Positions 36,133 through 45,184 are shown, counted from the stretch's first letter. The stretch: 64,000 bases of DNA from Streptomyces abyssomicinicus (GCF_008974245.1 NZ_BBZI01000014.1:1-64000); one strand, 5' to 3'. The notes: generated from the sequence alone by a model not told the origin. Translations and numbers: made by a program.

Positions 36133-36909
36133 TCAGTGGTGCAGGATCTTGGACAGGAAGTCCTTGGCGCGGTCGCTGCGGGGGTTGCTGAAGAACTGCT
36201 CCGGAGCGGCCTCTTCGACGATCCGCCCGTCCGCCATGAAGACGACCCGGTTCGCGGCCGACCGTGCGAAGCCCATCTCATGGGTGACGACGATCATGGT
36301 CATGCCGTCGCGGGCGAGCTGCTGCATGACCTCCAGCACCTCGTTGATCATCTCCGGGTCCAGGGCCGAGGTGGGCTCGTCGAAGAGCATCACCTTCGGC
36401 TCCATGGCGAGCGCCCGCGCGATCGCGACGCGCTGCTGCTGGCCGCCGGAGAGCTGGGCCGGGTACTTGTCCGCCTGCGCGCCGACGCCGACCCGGTCGA
36501 GCAGGGCCCGCGCCTTCTCCTCGGCCACCTTCTTGTCGGCCTTGCGGACCTTGACCTGGCCCAGGGTGACGTTCTCGAGGATCGTCTTGTGGGCGAACAG
36601 GTTGAACGACTGGAAGACCATGCCGACGTCGGCGCGCAGCCGCGCGAGCTCCTTGCCCTCGGCGGGCAGCGGCTTGCCGTCGATCGCGATCGAGCCGGAG
36701 TCGATGGTCTCGAGCCGGTTGATGGTGCGGCACAGAGTGGACTTGCCGGACCCCGAGGGCCCGATGACCACGACAACCTCACCGCGGGCGATGGTCAGAT
36801 CGATGTCCTGGAGCACGTGCAGAGCACCGAAGTGCTTGTTGACGTCCTTCAAGACCACGAGATCGCCGACCGGGGCCGCATCTTCCTTGGCCACCGTTAC
36901 ATCGGTCAT
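36133..36909 (-). CDS. gluA: GluA: glutamate ABC transporter ATPase
   Basis: A 258-residue polar amino acid ABC ATPase. Walker A is GPSGSGKST, the Q-loop is VFQSFNLF, the signature is LSGGQQQR, Walker B is VMLFDEPTSALD and the switch His is in VVTHEM. It is the first gene of the minus-strand operon gluA-gluB-gluC-gluD. GAGGAGG lies about 13 bases before ATG. The 261-base gap to the divergent response regulator includes an AT-richer stretch (36945-37000) likely to hold the promoter. Confidence 0.94.
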   Translation of the reverse strand: MTDVTVAKEDAAPVGDLVVLKDVNKHFGALHVLQDIDLTIARGEVVVVIGPSGSGKSTLCRTINRLETIDSGSIAIDGKPLPAEGKELARLRADVGMVFQSFNLFAHKTILENVTLGQVKVRKADKKVAEEKARALLDRVGVGAQADKYPAQLSGGQQQRVAIARALAMEPKVMLFDEPTSALDPEMINEVLEVMQQLARDGMTMIVVTHEMGFARSAANRVVFMADGRIVEEAAPEQFFSNPRSDRAKDFLSKILHH

Positions 36910-37170
36910 CGTTTGCTGGCTCCGTCCTCCTCGGTTTCCGCTGGACCTTAATAACCCGGTCCTACCAGCGCATTACTTCTGAGCGGAAATTGAGCATCAC
37001 GATTGGATAGCAACCGGACACATGCCGTAGTTGGGACGTCCTGATCCGTACCGGGTGGGTAACGAAACCCCTCGCGACGCTCCTAAACCTGTTCGCGGGG
37101 TGGTACCCGATAAGGAGGTCCGGACGGGAAGCGCGCCCGGACGGGACGGCCGAAGGGAGGGCCGAACGAC

Positions 37171-37860
37171 ATGAGACTGCTGCTCGTCGAGGACGACAAC
37201 CACGTGGCGGCGGCCCTGACCGCGATCCTGGCCCGGCACGGCTTCAGCGTCACCCACGCCCGCAACGGCGAGGAGGCGCTGCGCGCGCTGGTGCCCGGCG
37301 GCCCGGCCTTCGCCGTCGTCCTGCTCGACCTGGGCCTGCCCGACCAGGACGGGTTCGAGGTCTGCGGACGGATCCGCAAGCGCACCACCACCCCGGTGAT
37401 CATGGTCACCGCCCGGGCCGACGTCCGCTCCCGCATCCACGGGCTCAATCTGGGGGCCGACGACTACGTGGTCAAGCCCTACGACACCGGGGAACTGCTC
37501 GCCCGCATCCACGCGGTCAGCCGCCGCCGCCCCGCCGAGGAGAGCGCCCCCGGGGCCGACGACGGCGTCATCGACCTGGGCACGGTCCGGATCGAGCTGT
37601 CCACCCGGCAGGTCACCGTCGAAGGGGCCGTGGTCGCCCTCACCCGCAAGGAGTTCGACCTGCTCGCCCTGCTCGCCCAGCGTCCGGGCGTGGTCTTCCG
37701 GCGTGAGCAGATCATCAGCGAGGTGTGGCGTACCAGCTGGGAGGGGACCGGGCGTACTCTCGAGGTGCACGTCGCCTCGCTGCGCTCCAAGCTGCGCCGG
37801 CCGACGCTGATCGAGACCGTTCGCGGCGTCGGGTACCGACTCGTCGCCCCGGCCGCCTAG
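37171..37860 (+). CDS. OmpR-family response regulator
   Basis: 229 residues. The receiver domain (1-118) has E7/D8/D9, phospho-acceptor D53 (LLDLGLPDQDGF) and the KPYDTGELLARI segment. The C-terminal winged helix (about 135-226) carries ALTRKEFDLLALL and ETVRGVGYRL. Start ATG with GAAGGGAGG upstream. The kinase gene begins 7 bases after its stop, so they form one operon. Targets are unknown; gluABCD divergent and the TAXI receptor convergent are natural candidates. Confidence 0.93.
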   Translation: MRLLLVEDDNHVAAALTAILARHGFSVTHARNGEEALRALVPGGPAFAVVLLDLGLPDQDGFEVCGRIRKRTTTPVIMVTARADVRSRIHGLNLGADDYVVKPYDTGELLARIHAVSRRRPAEESAPGADDGVIDLGTVRIELSTRQVTVEGAVVALTRKEFDLLALLAQRPGVVFRREQIISEVWRTSWEGTGRTLEVHVASLRSKLRRPTLIETVRGVGYRLVAPAA

Positions 37861-37867
37861 GGGACGG

Positions 37868-39277
37868 GTGCGCAACAGGCTTCTTCCGCTGCTGATCGTC
37901 CTGATGGCGGCCGTGCTGCTCGCCCTGGGCGTGCCCCTGGCGGTGAGCGTGGCCGCCACCGAGCAGCAGCGCGTGGTGGTGGACCGGATCGACGACACCG
38001 CGCGCTTCGCCGCCCTCGCCCAGTTCGTCCGCACCCTCGCGCCCGGCGACGTCCCGGACGGGGCGGTCGGCGAGCGCGACGACAACCTCGCCCGCGAACT
38101 GGACAGCTACCACAAGGTCTTCGGCATCCGGGCGGGTGTCTTCCTGCGCAACGACGAACTGCTGACCTCCGCGCCCGACGACTGGCAACTGCCCGCGGGC
38201 GGCGAGGTGCGCGCCGCGTTCGAGGAGGCGCTGCTCAGCCGCCCCAGCCACGACCCGGAACAGGTCTGGCCCTGGCAGGACCGGCGGCTGGTGGTCGCCT
38301 CACCGGTGATCCGGGACGGCGACGTGGTCGCCGTCGTGGTCACCGACTCGCCCACCGACGCGATGCGCTGGCGCACGCTCCGGAGCTGGCTGCTGATCGC
38401 CGCGGGCGAACTGGCCGCCATGCTGGTCGCGGTGGGCGCCGCCCTGCGGCTCACCCACTGGGTGCTGCGACCGGTCCGCGTCCTGGACGCCACCACCCAC
38501 GACATCGCCACCGGCCGCCTCAAGTCCCGGGTCGCAGCCGCCGGCGGGCCGCCCGAACTCCGGCGGCTGGCCCGGTCGTTCAACGAGATGGCCGACCACG
38601 TGGAGGACGTGCTGGAGCAGCAGCGCGCCTTCGTGGCCGACGCCTCCCACCAACTGCGCAACCCGCTCTCCGCGCTGCTGCTGCGGATCGAGCTGCTGGC
38701 GCTGGAACTCCCCGAGGGCAACGAGGAGATCGCCTCGGTGCGCACCGAGGGCAAGCGGCTCGCGCAGGTCCTCGACGATCTGCTGGACCTGGCCCTCGCC
38801 GAGCACACCGAGCCTGAGCTGGGACTCGCGGACATCGGCGCGCTCACCGGGGAACGGGTCGCCGCCTGGGCCCCCGCCGCGCAGGCCAAGGGCGTCCGGC
38901 TCACCGGCGAGTGCCCCGCCACCACGGCCTGGGCCGACCCGGTCACCCTCTCCAGCGCCCTCGACGCGGTGATCGACAACGCGGTCAAGTTCACGCCCGG
39001 GGGCGGCGAGGTACGGGTCACGGTGGCCGCCAACGGGCGCACCGCCACAGTCGTCGTCACCGACGAGGGCCCCGGCCTCACCGACGAGGAGCTGGACCGC
39101 GTCGGCGACCGGTTCTGGCGCAGCGGCCGCCATCAGAACATCAACGGGTCCGGTCTGGGCCTGTCCATCACCAAGGCGCTGCTCGCCGCGGCGGGCGGCT
39201 CGCTGGACGTCGCCCACCACCGGCCCCACGGACTGGCGGTGACCGTGACCGTGCCCCGCTCGGCTCCTACGGCTTGA
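37868..39277 (+). CDS. sensor histidine kinase
   Basis: A 469-residue membrane kinase. Membrane helix 1 is at about 4-28 and helix 2 at about 172-193, bracketing an extracytoplasmic sensor domain of about 140 residues. HAMP (about 194-245) follows, then HisKA with H261 (ADASHQLRNPLS) and HATPase with N box DNAVKFT and G boxes DEGPGL and GSGLGLS. GTG start, with only a weak ribosome site inside the 7-base gap after the regulator. Its last 11 bases overlap the 3' end of the convergent TAXI gene. Confidence 0.92.
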   Translation: MRNRLLPLLIVLMAAVLLALGVPLAVSVAATEQQRVVVDRIDDTARFAALAQFVRTLAPGDVPDGAVGERDDNLARELDSYHKVFGIRAGVFLRNDELLTSAPDDWQLPAGGEVRAAFEEALLSRPSHDPEQVWPWQDRRLVVASPVIRDGDVVAVVVTDSPTDAMRWRTLRSWLLIAAGELAAMLVAVGAALRLTHWVLRPVRVLDATTHDIATGRLKSRVAAAGGPPELRRLARSFNEMADHVEDVLEQQRAFVADASHQLRNPLSALLLRIELLALELPEGNEEIASVRTEGKRLAQVLDDLLDLALAEHTEPELGLADIGALTGERVAAWAPAAQAKGVRLTGECPATTAWADPVTLSSALDAVIDNAVKFTPGGGEVRVTVAANGRTATVVVTDEGPGLTDEELDRVGDRFWRSGRHQNINGSGLGLSITKALLAAAGGSLDVAHHRPHGLAVTVTVPRSAPTA

Positions 39278-40265
39278 CCGAGCGGTAGTAGTCCCGGGCG
39301 CCCTCGTGCAGCGGCACCGGATGGGTGTCTATCGCGGTGCGCACGTCGACCAGCTGGGCCGAGTGCACCTTCTCGCCGATCTCGTCGCGGCTGCGGATCA
39401 CCGTGCCGGTGAGCCACTCGGTGAGCTCCGGGTCCGCGTCGGCACGGGTGATGAGCAGGTTGGAGACGGCCAGGGTCTCCACCGGCTCACCGTCCATCGC
39501 CTCCGGGTACGCGGACTCGGGCATGGTGGTGGACCGGTAGTGGCCGTACCTGTTGCCCTGCTCGTGCAGCCGGGTCACGAGGGCGCTGTCGACGGGGACG
39601 AAGCGGTAGTCGAAGGTCTTGGCCAGATCGGTCAGGCCCGCCGTGGGGATGCCGCCCGACCAGAACAGGGCGTCGATCTCGCCGCGCCTCAGCTTGTCGG
39701 GCCCGGTGTCGATGCCGTCGAGGTGCCGGACGATGTCGTCCTGCGGGTCCAGACCCGCCGCCGTCAGGACCCGTTCCGCGATCAGCTGCACACCGGAGTC
39801 GTTCGGGCCGATGCCCACCCGGAGCCCCTTGAGGTCGGCGACGTGCCGGACGTCGGAGTCGGCGGGGACGAGCACGTGCAGGTAGTCGTCGTACAGGCGG
39901 GCAACGCCCCGCAGCTGGTCCGCCCGCGCGCTCTCGTTGGACTTGTACTCCTGCACCGCGTCTGCGGCGGCGATGGCGAAGTCGGCCTTGCCGACGGCCA
40001 CCATGGCCACGTTCTGCCGGGAGCCGGAGGACTCCTTCAGGCGCACCGACAGGTCCGGCATGTCCACGGCCAGGTCCTTGCGCAGCTCCTCGCCGTAGAC
40101 GTGGTACACGCCCGCCGGGGTGCCCGTGCCGAAGACCGTCCGCCCGCTCGGCGGGGTCCTGCCCAGGGGCAGCAGCCACCACAGGAGAACGACCAGCACG
40201 ACCAGGAGGACGAACGAACCCGTCAGGGCTCTTCGTCTGCCGATACGGGTCACAGCCGGGAACAT
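39267..40265 (-). CDS. TAXI-family solute receptor
   Basis: A 332-residue TAXI (TRAP-associated extracytoplasmic immunogenic) protein: after a basic head, one membrane anchor or signal segment (about 16-36, SFVLLVVLVVLLWWLLPLG) and then the binding domain starting GTGTPAGVYHVYG, with the typical SGSRQNV, FAIAAADA and GIGPNDSGV segments. No lipobox Cys is seen, so it is probably membrane-anchored. The ATG at 40265 has AGGA upstream; a GTG 21 codons earlier is possible. No TRAP membrane subunit lies nearby, so it may serve the adjacent kinase as a ligand receptor rather than a transporter. Confidence 0.86.
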   Translation of the reverse strand: MFPAVTRIGRRRALTGSFVLLVVLVVLLWWLLPLGRTPPSGRTVFGTGTPAGVYHVYGEELRKDLAVDMPDLSVRLKESSGSRQNVAMVAVGKADFAIAAADAVQEYKSNESARADQLRGVARLYDDYLHVLVPADSDVRHVADLKGLRVGIGPNDSGVQLIAERVLTAAGLDPQDDIVRHLDGIDTGPDKLRRGEIDALFWSGGIPTAGLTDLAKTFDYRFVPVDSALVTRLHEQGNRYGHYRSTTMPESAYPEAMDGEPVETLAVSNLLITRADADPELTEWLTGTVIRSRDEIGEKVHSAQLVDVRTAIDTHPVPLHEGARDYYRSVKP

Positions 40266-40375
40266 GCCAGCGATCCTGCCAGCTCGGCGCCCGCCACCGG
40301 TAGGCCGGGGATCACGCACGCGCTCCACCGCCCTGTGCGACCGGTCACCCTCCCCGGCCGGAGCGGCGTTCCCCG

Positions 40376-40560
40376 ACTGGGCGGTGTCCCTGGACTGGGG
40401 CGGCGTCCCCGGAGCGGGTGGCGGCTCTGGACCGGGGTGGCGTCCCCGGAGCGGGTGGCGGCTCTGGAGCGGGGTGGCGTCCCCGGACCGGGGTGGCGGC
40501 TCTGGAGTGGGGTGGCGTCCCCGGACCGGCGTGGCGTCCCCCGATCACGGCTGCGTCCCC
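40376..40560. repeat. 18-19-bp minisatellite upstream of the DUF2804 gene
   Basis: About nine degenerate units of the form GGGTGGCGGCTCTGGAGC alternating with GGGGTGGCGTCCCCGGAGC. They fill most of the 337-base gap between the TAXI gene and the DUF2804 gene. No gene is supported in the gap; no promoter could be assigned. Confidence 0.85.
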
Positions 40561-40602
40561 GGATCCCCGCGGTGCCGGTGCCATTGACCGGCCCCGGGGA
40601 GG

Positions 40603-41655
40603 ATGGTTGGCTCCGGCGTTGTGCCCGACGACCACCAGAACGCCGCCCCCGCCTTCCTGGTCGAGGGCGGTGTCCGCCGCCACGGGCGGCTGCCCGCCCG
40701 GCCTGTCCGCGTCAACCCGCTCGACGAGTTCACCGGGCCCTCCCGCCTGCTGCGCCGGCTGCGGCTGAAGGAGTGGGCCGGGTTCACGCTGCTCCACCCG
40801 GACCTGTGGTCCTCGATGATCATCCAGGACGCCCAGTACCTCGCGAGCTGCGAGATCTACGCCCACGACCGGCGCACCGGCACCCTCCACCAGCACGCCG
40901 CCAACGCCCGGGGCGGCTCCCCGGCGCTGCCCGAGGAGCTGCTGGACGGCGGTCACTGCGCCTTCGACAGGCCGGGCCACCGTCTCGTCTACGACTTCGC
41001 CGAGCGTGAAGGACGGCACACGATCCACGTCGACGTCGCCGCCACCGCGACCGCCCCGGCCATGAGAGCCGAGCTCACCCTGGACGCGCGGGGCGCCGGT
41101 GCGCCCCTGTCGGTCGGCTCGCTCCTGCCCGGCGGTGGCCGGATGTACACGCACAAGGCGGTCTTCCCGGCCGAGGGCGTGCTCAGGGTCGGCTCCACCG
41201 AGTACGTCTTCGAGCCCGGACGCGACCTGGCGATCCTGGACGAGCACCGCTCCTTCCTGCCCTACCGCACCCGGTGGCTGTGGGGCACGTTCGCCCTGCC
41301 CACCGCGGACGGCCCCGTCGGCGCCAACTTCGCCGACCGCCCCGAGCTGCCGGGGGAGCCCGAGGAGTCGGCGGTGTGGGCGCCCGGCGCGTGCGAGCCG
41401 CTCGGTGAGATCTCCTTCACCCCCGAGCGCCCCGACGACCCGGCCGCCCCCTGGCGGATCGCCTCCCGCGACGGCCGGCTGGACGTCGTCTTCGCACCCG
41501 AGGGGCGCAAGACGGTCCGCCACCGATTCGGCCTCCTCTCCATCGACTACTTCCAGATGTACGGCCGCTACCAGGGCGTGCTGCGGGCCGGCGGCGCCGA
41601 CCACCCGCTGGACGGCGTGCACGGCGTCTGCGAGTCGATGCGCGCCCGCCTCTGA
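40603..41655 (+). CDS. DUF2804 family protein
   Basis: A 350-residue soluble protein matching the DUF2804 family: an early PLDEFTGPSRLLRRLRLKEW segment, then FTLLHPDLWSSMIIQDAQYL, and a C-terminal IDYFQMYGRYQGVL. The family resembles lipocalin-like hydroxyneurosporene-synthase folds, but no reaction is established. The GGGGAGG element directly abuts the ATG, an unusually short spacing. It is followed by miaB in the same direction after 60 bases. Confidence 0.78.
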   Translation: MVGSGVVPDDHQNAAPAFLVEGGVRRHGRLPARPVRVNPLDEFTGPSRLLRRLRLKEWAGFTLLHPDLWSSMIIQDAQYLASCEIYAHDRRTGTLHQHAANARGGSPALPEELLDGGHCAFDRPGHRLVYDFAEREGRHTIHVDVAATATAPAMRAELTLDARGAGAPLSVGSLLPGGGRMYTHKAVFPAEGVLRVGSTEYVFEPGRDLAILDEHRSFLPYRTRWLWGTFALPTADGPVGANFADRPELPGEPEESAVWAPGACEPLGEISFTPERPDDPAAPWRIASRDGRLDVVFAPEGRKTVRHRFGLLSIDYFQMYGRYQGVLRAGGADHPLDGVHGVCESMRARL

Positions 41656-41715
41656 GCCGGGGCGGCCCCGGGACGCGTGCCGGGCGGGTCCGGCGCCCCC
41701 TTACCCTTGTGTCCC

Positions 41716-43269
41716 ATGAGCAGCATGGACCGGAGCGACGCGATGAGCGGGGCAGTGGACACGGCCGTCCACGACACAGCGGTGGGCCTGAAGACCTACG
41801 AGGTGCGCACCTACGGGTGCCAGATGAACGTCCACGACTCCGAGCGGCTCTCCGGGCTGCTGGAGGACGCCGGTTACGTCCGTGCCCCCGAGGGGTCGGA
41901 CGGCGACGCGGACGTCGTCGTCTTCAACACCTGCGCCGTCCGGGAGAACGCCGACAACCGCCTCTACGGCAACCTCGGCCGGCTCGCCCCCAGGAAGGCC
42001 TCGCGTCCCGGCATGCAGATCGCCGTCGGCGGCTGCCTGGCCCAGAAGGACCGCGACACCATCGTGAAGCGGGCGCCCTGGGTGGACGTCGTCTTCGGCA
42101 CCCACAACATCGGCAAGCTGCCGGTGCTGCTCGAGCGCGCCCGCGTCCAGGAAGAGGCGCAGGTCGAGATCGCCGAGTCGCTGGAGGCCTTCCCCTCCAC
42201 CCTGCCGACCCGCCGCGAGAGCGCCTACGCGGCCTGGGTGTCGATCTCCGTCGGCTGCAACAACACCTGCACCTTCTGCATCGTGCCCGCGCTGCGCGGC
42301 AAGGAGAAGGACCGCCGGCCCGGCGACATCCTCGCCGAGGTGGAGGCCCTGGTCGCCGAGGGCGTCTCCGAGATCACCCTGCTCGGCCAGAACGTCAACG
42401 CCTACGGCTCCGACATCGGCGACCGTGAGGCGTTCAGCAAGCTGCTGCGCGCCTGCGGTGCGATCGAGGGCCTGGAGCGGGTCCGCTTCACCTCCCCGCA
42501 CCCGCGGGACTTCACCGACGACGTCATCGCCGCGATGGCCGAGACGCCGAACGTGATGCCGCAGCTGCACATGCCGCTGCAGTCCGGCTCGGACACCGTG
42601 CTGAAGGCGATGCGGCGGTCCTACCGGCAGGACCGGTACCTGGGGATCATCGAGAAGGTGCGGGCCGCCATCCCGCACGCGGCGATCACCACCGACATCA
42701 TCGTGGGCTTCCCCGGCGAGACCGAGGAGGACTTCGAGCAGACGCTGCACGTGGTGCGGGAAGCCCGCTTCGCGCAGGCCTTCACCTTCCAGTACTCCAA
42801 GCGGCCCGGCACCCCGGCGGCCACCATGGACGGCCAGATCCCCAAGGAGGTCGTCCAGGCGCGGTACGAGCGGCTGGTCGCGCTCCAGGAGGAGATCTCC
42901 TGGGACGAGAACAAGAAGCAGGTCGGGCGGACGCTGGAGCTGATGGTCGCGGAGGGCGAGGGCCGCAAGGACGGCGCGACGCAGCGGCTGTCCGGGCGCG
43001 CCCCCGACAACCGGCTCGTGCACTTCACCAAGCCGGACGAGGAGGTGCGGCCGGGGGACGTGGTGACCGTCGAGGTCACGTACGCGGCGCCGCACCACCT
43101 GCTGGCGGAGGGACCGGTGCTGGCGGTGCGCCGTACCCGGGCGGGCGACGCGTGGGAGAAGCGGAACGTGGTGGAGGCGGCGAAGCCGGCGGGGGTGCTG
43201 CTCGGGCTTCCCAAGGTCGGGGTGCCCGAGCCGGTCGCCGCCCCCACCAGCCCCTGCGGCTGCGACTGA
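41716..43269 (+). CDS. miaB: MiaB: tRNA-2-methylthio-N6-dimethylallyladenosine synthase
   Basis: A radical-SAM methylthiotransferase converting i6A37 to ms2i6A37 in tRNAs reading UNN codons. 517 residues. UPF0004 begins RTYGCQMNVHDSE; the radical-SAM triad is GCNNTCTFCIVP; TRAM lies at about 420-490. TACCCT at 41702-41707 lies 8 bases before this ATG, suggesting a near-leaderless mRNA; a second in-frame ATG at 41743 has GGAG seven bases upstream and could also be used. Its substrate is made by the miaA product encoded 2 kb downstream. Confidence 0.95.
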   Translation: MSSMDRSDAMSGAVDTAVHDTAVGLKTYEVRTYGCQMNVHDSERLSGLLEDAGYVRAPEGSDGDADVVVFNTCAVRENADNRLYGNLGRLAPRKASRPGMQIAVGGCLAQKDRDTIVKRAPWVDVVFGTHNIGKLPVLLERARVQEEAQVEIAESLEAFPSTLPTRRESAYAAWVSISVGCNNTCTFCIVPALRGKEKDRRPGDILAEVEALVAEGVSEITLLGQNVNAYGSDIGDREAFSKLLRACGAIEGLERVRFTSPHPRDFTDDVIAAMAETPNVMPQLHMPLQSGSDTVLKAMRRSYRQDRYLGIIEKVRAAIPHAAITTDIIVGFPGETEEDFEQTLHVVREARFAQAFTFQYSKRPGTPAATMDGQIPKEVVQARYERLVALQEEISWDENKKQVGRTLELMVAEGEGRKDGATQRLSGRAPDNRLVHFTKPDEEVRPGDVVTVEVTYAAPHHLLAEGPVLAVRRTRAGDAWEKRNVVEAAKPAGVLLGLPKVGVPEPVAAPTSPCGCD

Positions 43270-44077
43270 CCCCCCTCCACGGGCACCGCCCGCCGACACC
43301 CCCGCGCAGGCGGCACGTGCCAACGTGCCCCTGCGCGGGGGCGCCTGCCGACACTCCCTCCGCGGGCGGCACGTGCTGACGGGCCCCTCCGCGGGCGCCG
43401 CCTCCTGACGGCCCCTCCGCGGGCGGCGCCTCCTGACGGTCCCTGCGCGGGCGGCAGGTGCCAACGGGCCCCCTCCGCGGGCAGCGCCTGACAACGGAAG
43501 CCCACGCGGGCGGCGAGGTGCCGCCACTCCCTGCGCCGGCGCCTGCTGACGGCCCTGGAGTACGCCCCGCACGCGTCTGCCCCGACCGCTCTGCGGGTGC
43601 CTGCTCCGACAGTCCTGCGGACGCATGCTCCGCCGCCCTGCGGGCGCATTCCCGACCGTTCTGCGGGCGGCTGGGCCGCCCAGGGGGCGGCACGGGCGGG
43701 CGCAGGCCCGAGCCTCCGCGGCGAGCGGTCCGCTCCACCAGGCCTGAGCGGGCGGTGCCGTACGCACGTGACCTCATCGCGGCGTGCTCGCGCTCAGCCG
43801 GGGCGGACAGCACTGTTCATCCCCCGACCCGCCCCCTTCCCAGGGGCTTGGCTTTCGCGAAGCGAGCCGTCACGTGCGTATGTGAGGCCTGCGCCCACCC
43901 CCATCGCCCTTGGCGGAACGATTGCCCGCAGCACGGGAGGGAGGGCGTGGGCTGCGTACAGCACGGCGGCACGAGTGGCCGCAGGCGGAACAGTTGGGCC
44001 GGGGCGGGGTCCGCGGGGCGCACCGGCGGCACGGTTGGCCGCAGCGGGGTGCGAGGGGGAGCGGTTACGCTGCGATC
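43270..44077. repeat. 808-base non-coding region with two nested minisatellites
   Basis: Array 1 (about 43278-43556) has roughly nine to ten degenerate 25-30-base units, consensus CGCGGGCGGCGCCTCCTGAC plus GGCCCCTC. Array 2 (43567-43682) has five 23-24-base units beginning CTGCGGGYGC. Two copies of a 20-base motif, GGCGGCACGRKTGGCCGCAG, lie at about 43964-43983 and 44024-44043, 60 bases apart. A hairpin-forming GGCTTTCGCGAAGCGAGCC-like stretch lies near 43852. No gene is supported. Confidence 0.85.
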
Positions 44078-44788
44078 ATGCTTGTCGCCGCCGCCGTCTG
44101 CCCCTGCCCCCCGCTGCTCGTGCCCGACGTCGCCCAGCGTGCCGCACCGGAACTCGACCCGCTGCGCGCCGCCTGCGACGAGGCGGTGCGGGCGCTCGTC
44201 GAGGCCGCCCCCGACCTCGTCGTGGTCGTCGGCACGGGCGGGCGCGACGTCCTGCACGAGGCCGGCTCCACGGGCTCGTTCCGCGGCTTCGGCGTCCCCA
44301 TGGACGTCACGCTGGGCGAGGGCCGGGGCGACGCCGGGCCCGCCGTGCTGCCCCCGCCCCTCGCCGTCGGCGCCTGGCTCCTGTCCCGCTCCGGCTGGAC
44401 GGGACCCGTCCGCGGCTACGAGGTCTCCACGCACGGGCGCTCCACCGCGGCCAACGGCGAGGACGGAACCAACCTGGCCGGCTCCGGCGAGCGCGTCGGG
44501 TTCCTGGTGATGGGCGACGGCAGCGCCCGCCGCGACGTGAAGGCCCCCGGCTACCTGGACGAGCGCGCCGCCGCCGTGGACGCCGCCATCGCGAAGGCCC
44601 TGGCGAACGGGGACCGCGACGGATTCCTCCTCGGGGACCTCGACGAGACGCTCGCCCGGGACCTGATGATCTCGGGCCGCTCCCCGTGGCAGATCCTCTC
44701 CGCGGCCCACGAGGACGACCTGGACTGCCGCCTGCTCTTCGACGACGCCCCGTACGGCGTGGGCTACTTCGTGGCCTCCTGGACCTGA
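44078..44788 (+). CDS. LigB-like (class III extradiol dioxygenase superfamily) protein
   Basis: A 236-residue protein with the LigB-superfamily fold: it starts MLVAAAVCPCPPLLVPDVA, followed by APDLVVVVGTGG and the C-terminal SPWQIL ... GVGYFVASW. In active dioxygenases and MEMO-like proteins the first motif usually carries His (PHPP); here that position is Cys, so iron binding may be changed. No partner genes for aromatic cleavage are near. The gene sits between miaB and miaA, where other actinobacteria keep a conserved unknown gene. TACGCT ends 6 bases before ATG, suggesting a leaderless mRNA. Confidence 0.75.
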   Translation: MLVAAAVCPCPPLLVPDVAQRAAPELDPLRAACDEAVRALVEAAPDLVVVVGTGGRDVLHEAGSTGSFRGFGVPMDVTLGEGRGDAGPAVLPPPLAVGAWLLSRSGWTGPVRGYEVSTHGRSTAANGEDGTNLAGSGERVGFLVMGDGSARRDVKAPGYLDERAAAVDAAIAKALANGDRDGFLLGDLDETLARDLMISGRSPWQILSAAHEDDLDCRLLFDDAPYGVGYFVASWT

Positions 44789-44833
44789 CCGACGGCCCCG
44801 GCCGGGGCGCGGCAGGGCGGCCCCCGCCGTCGG
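44789..44833. terminator. hairpin between two convergent genes
   Basis: An 8-bp outer stem (44789-44796 with 44826-44833) and an inner 14-base palindrome (44795-44808) lie between the LigB-like stop and the MT0933-type stop. No U-run is seen. Confidence 0.45.
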
Positions 44834-44848
44834 CGCCGTCGGCCGCCG

Positions 44849-45184
44849 TCAGGGCCCCGGCGGCGGGGAGGACGGCGGCGTGGTGCCGCCGTCGCCGCTC
44901 TCCGGGCGGCGCACCGGGCCCGGGCCCTCGTCGCCGGTCATGCCGGTGCCGTGCCCGTGCGGACCGCCCGCCTGCTGCTGCGCCAGCCGCGCGGCCGCGT
45001 CCTTGGCCTTGCCGGTGCCGCGTTCGATCTTCTCCGAGTACTTGCCCTTGGTCCGCTCGTCGGCCATCCGCGCGGCCTTGTCGATGCCCTGCTGGATCTT
45101 GTCCTGGTTCCGCGAGGCGAGGTCGTTGACCTTGCCCTTCGCGGGACCGAGCTTGTTCTTCAGGTTGTCGAGGAAACCGCTCAT
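44849..45184 (-). CDS. MT0933-type antitoxin-like small protein
   Basis: A 111-residue, highly charged helical protein: MSGFLDNLKNKLGPAKGKV, then KIQQGIDKAARMADERTKGKYS, typical of the MT0933 antitoxin family (Pfam family name, based on a mycobacterial gene). The tail (about 72-111) is Gly/His/Pro-rich and disordered. GGAAGG lies seven bases before the ATG. No toxin gene adjoins it, so the antitoxin label is doubtful; such stand-alone copies are common in Streptomyces and their role is unknown. Confidence 0.72.
   Translation of the reverse strand: MSGFLDNLKNKLGPAKGKVNDLASRNQDKIQQGIDKAARMADERTKGKYSEKIERGTGKAKDAAARLAQQQAGGPHGHGTGMTGDEGPGPVRRPESGDGGTTPPSSPPPGP

Noticed and set aside
43278..43682. 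Possible CRISPR array
   Set aside because: Units are degenerate and directly abutting, with no unique spacers and no cas genes. It is a tandem minisatellite.
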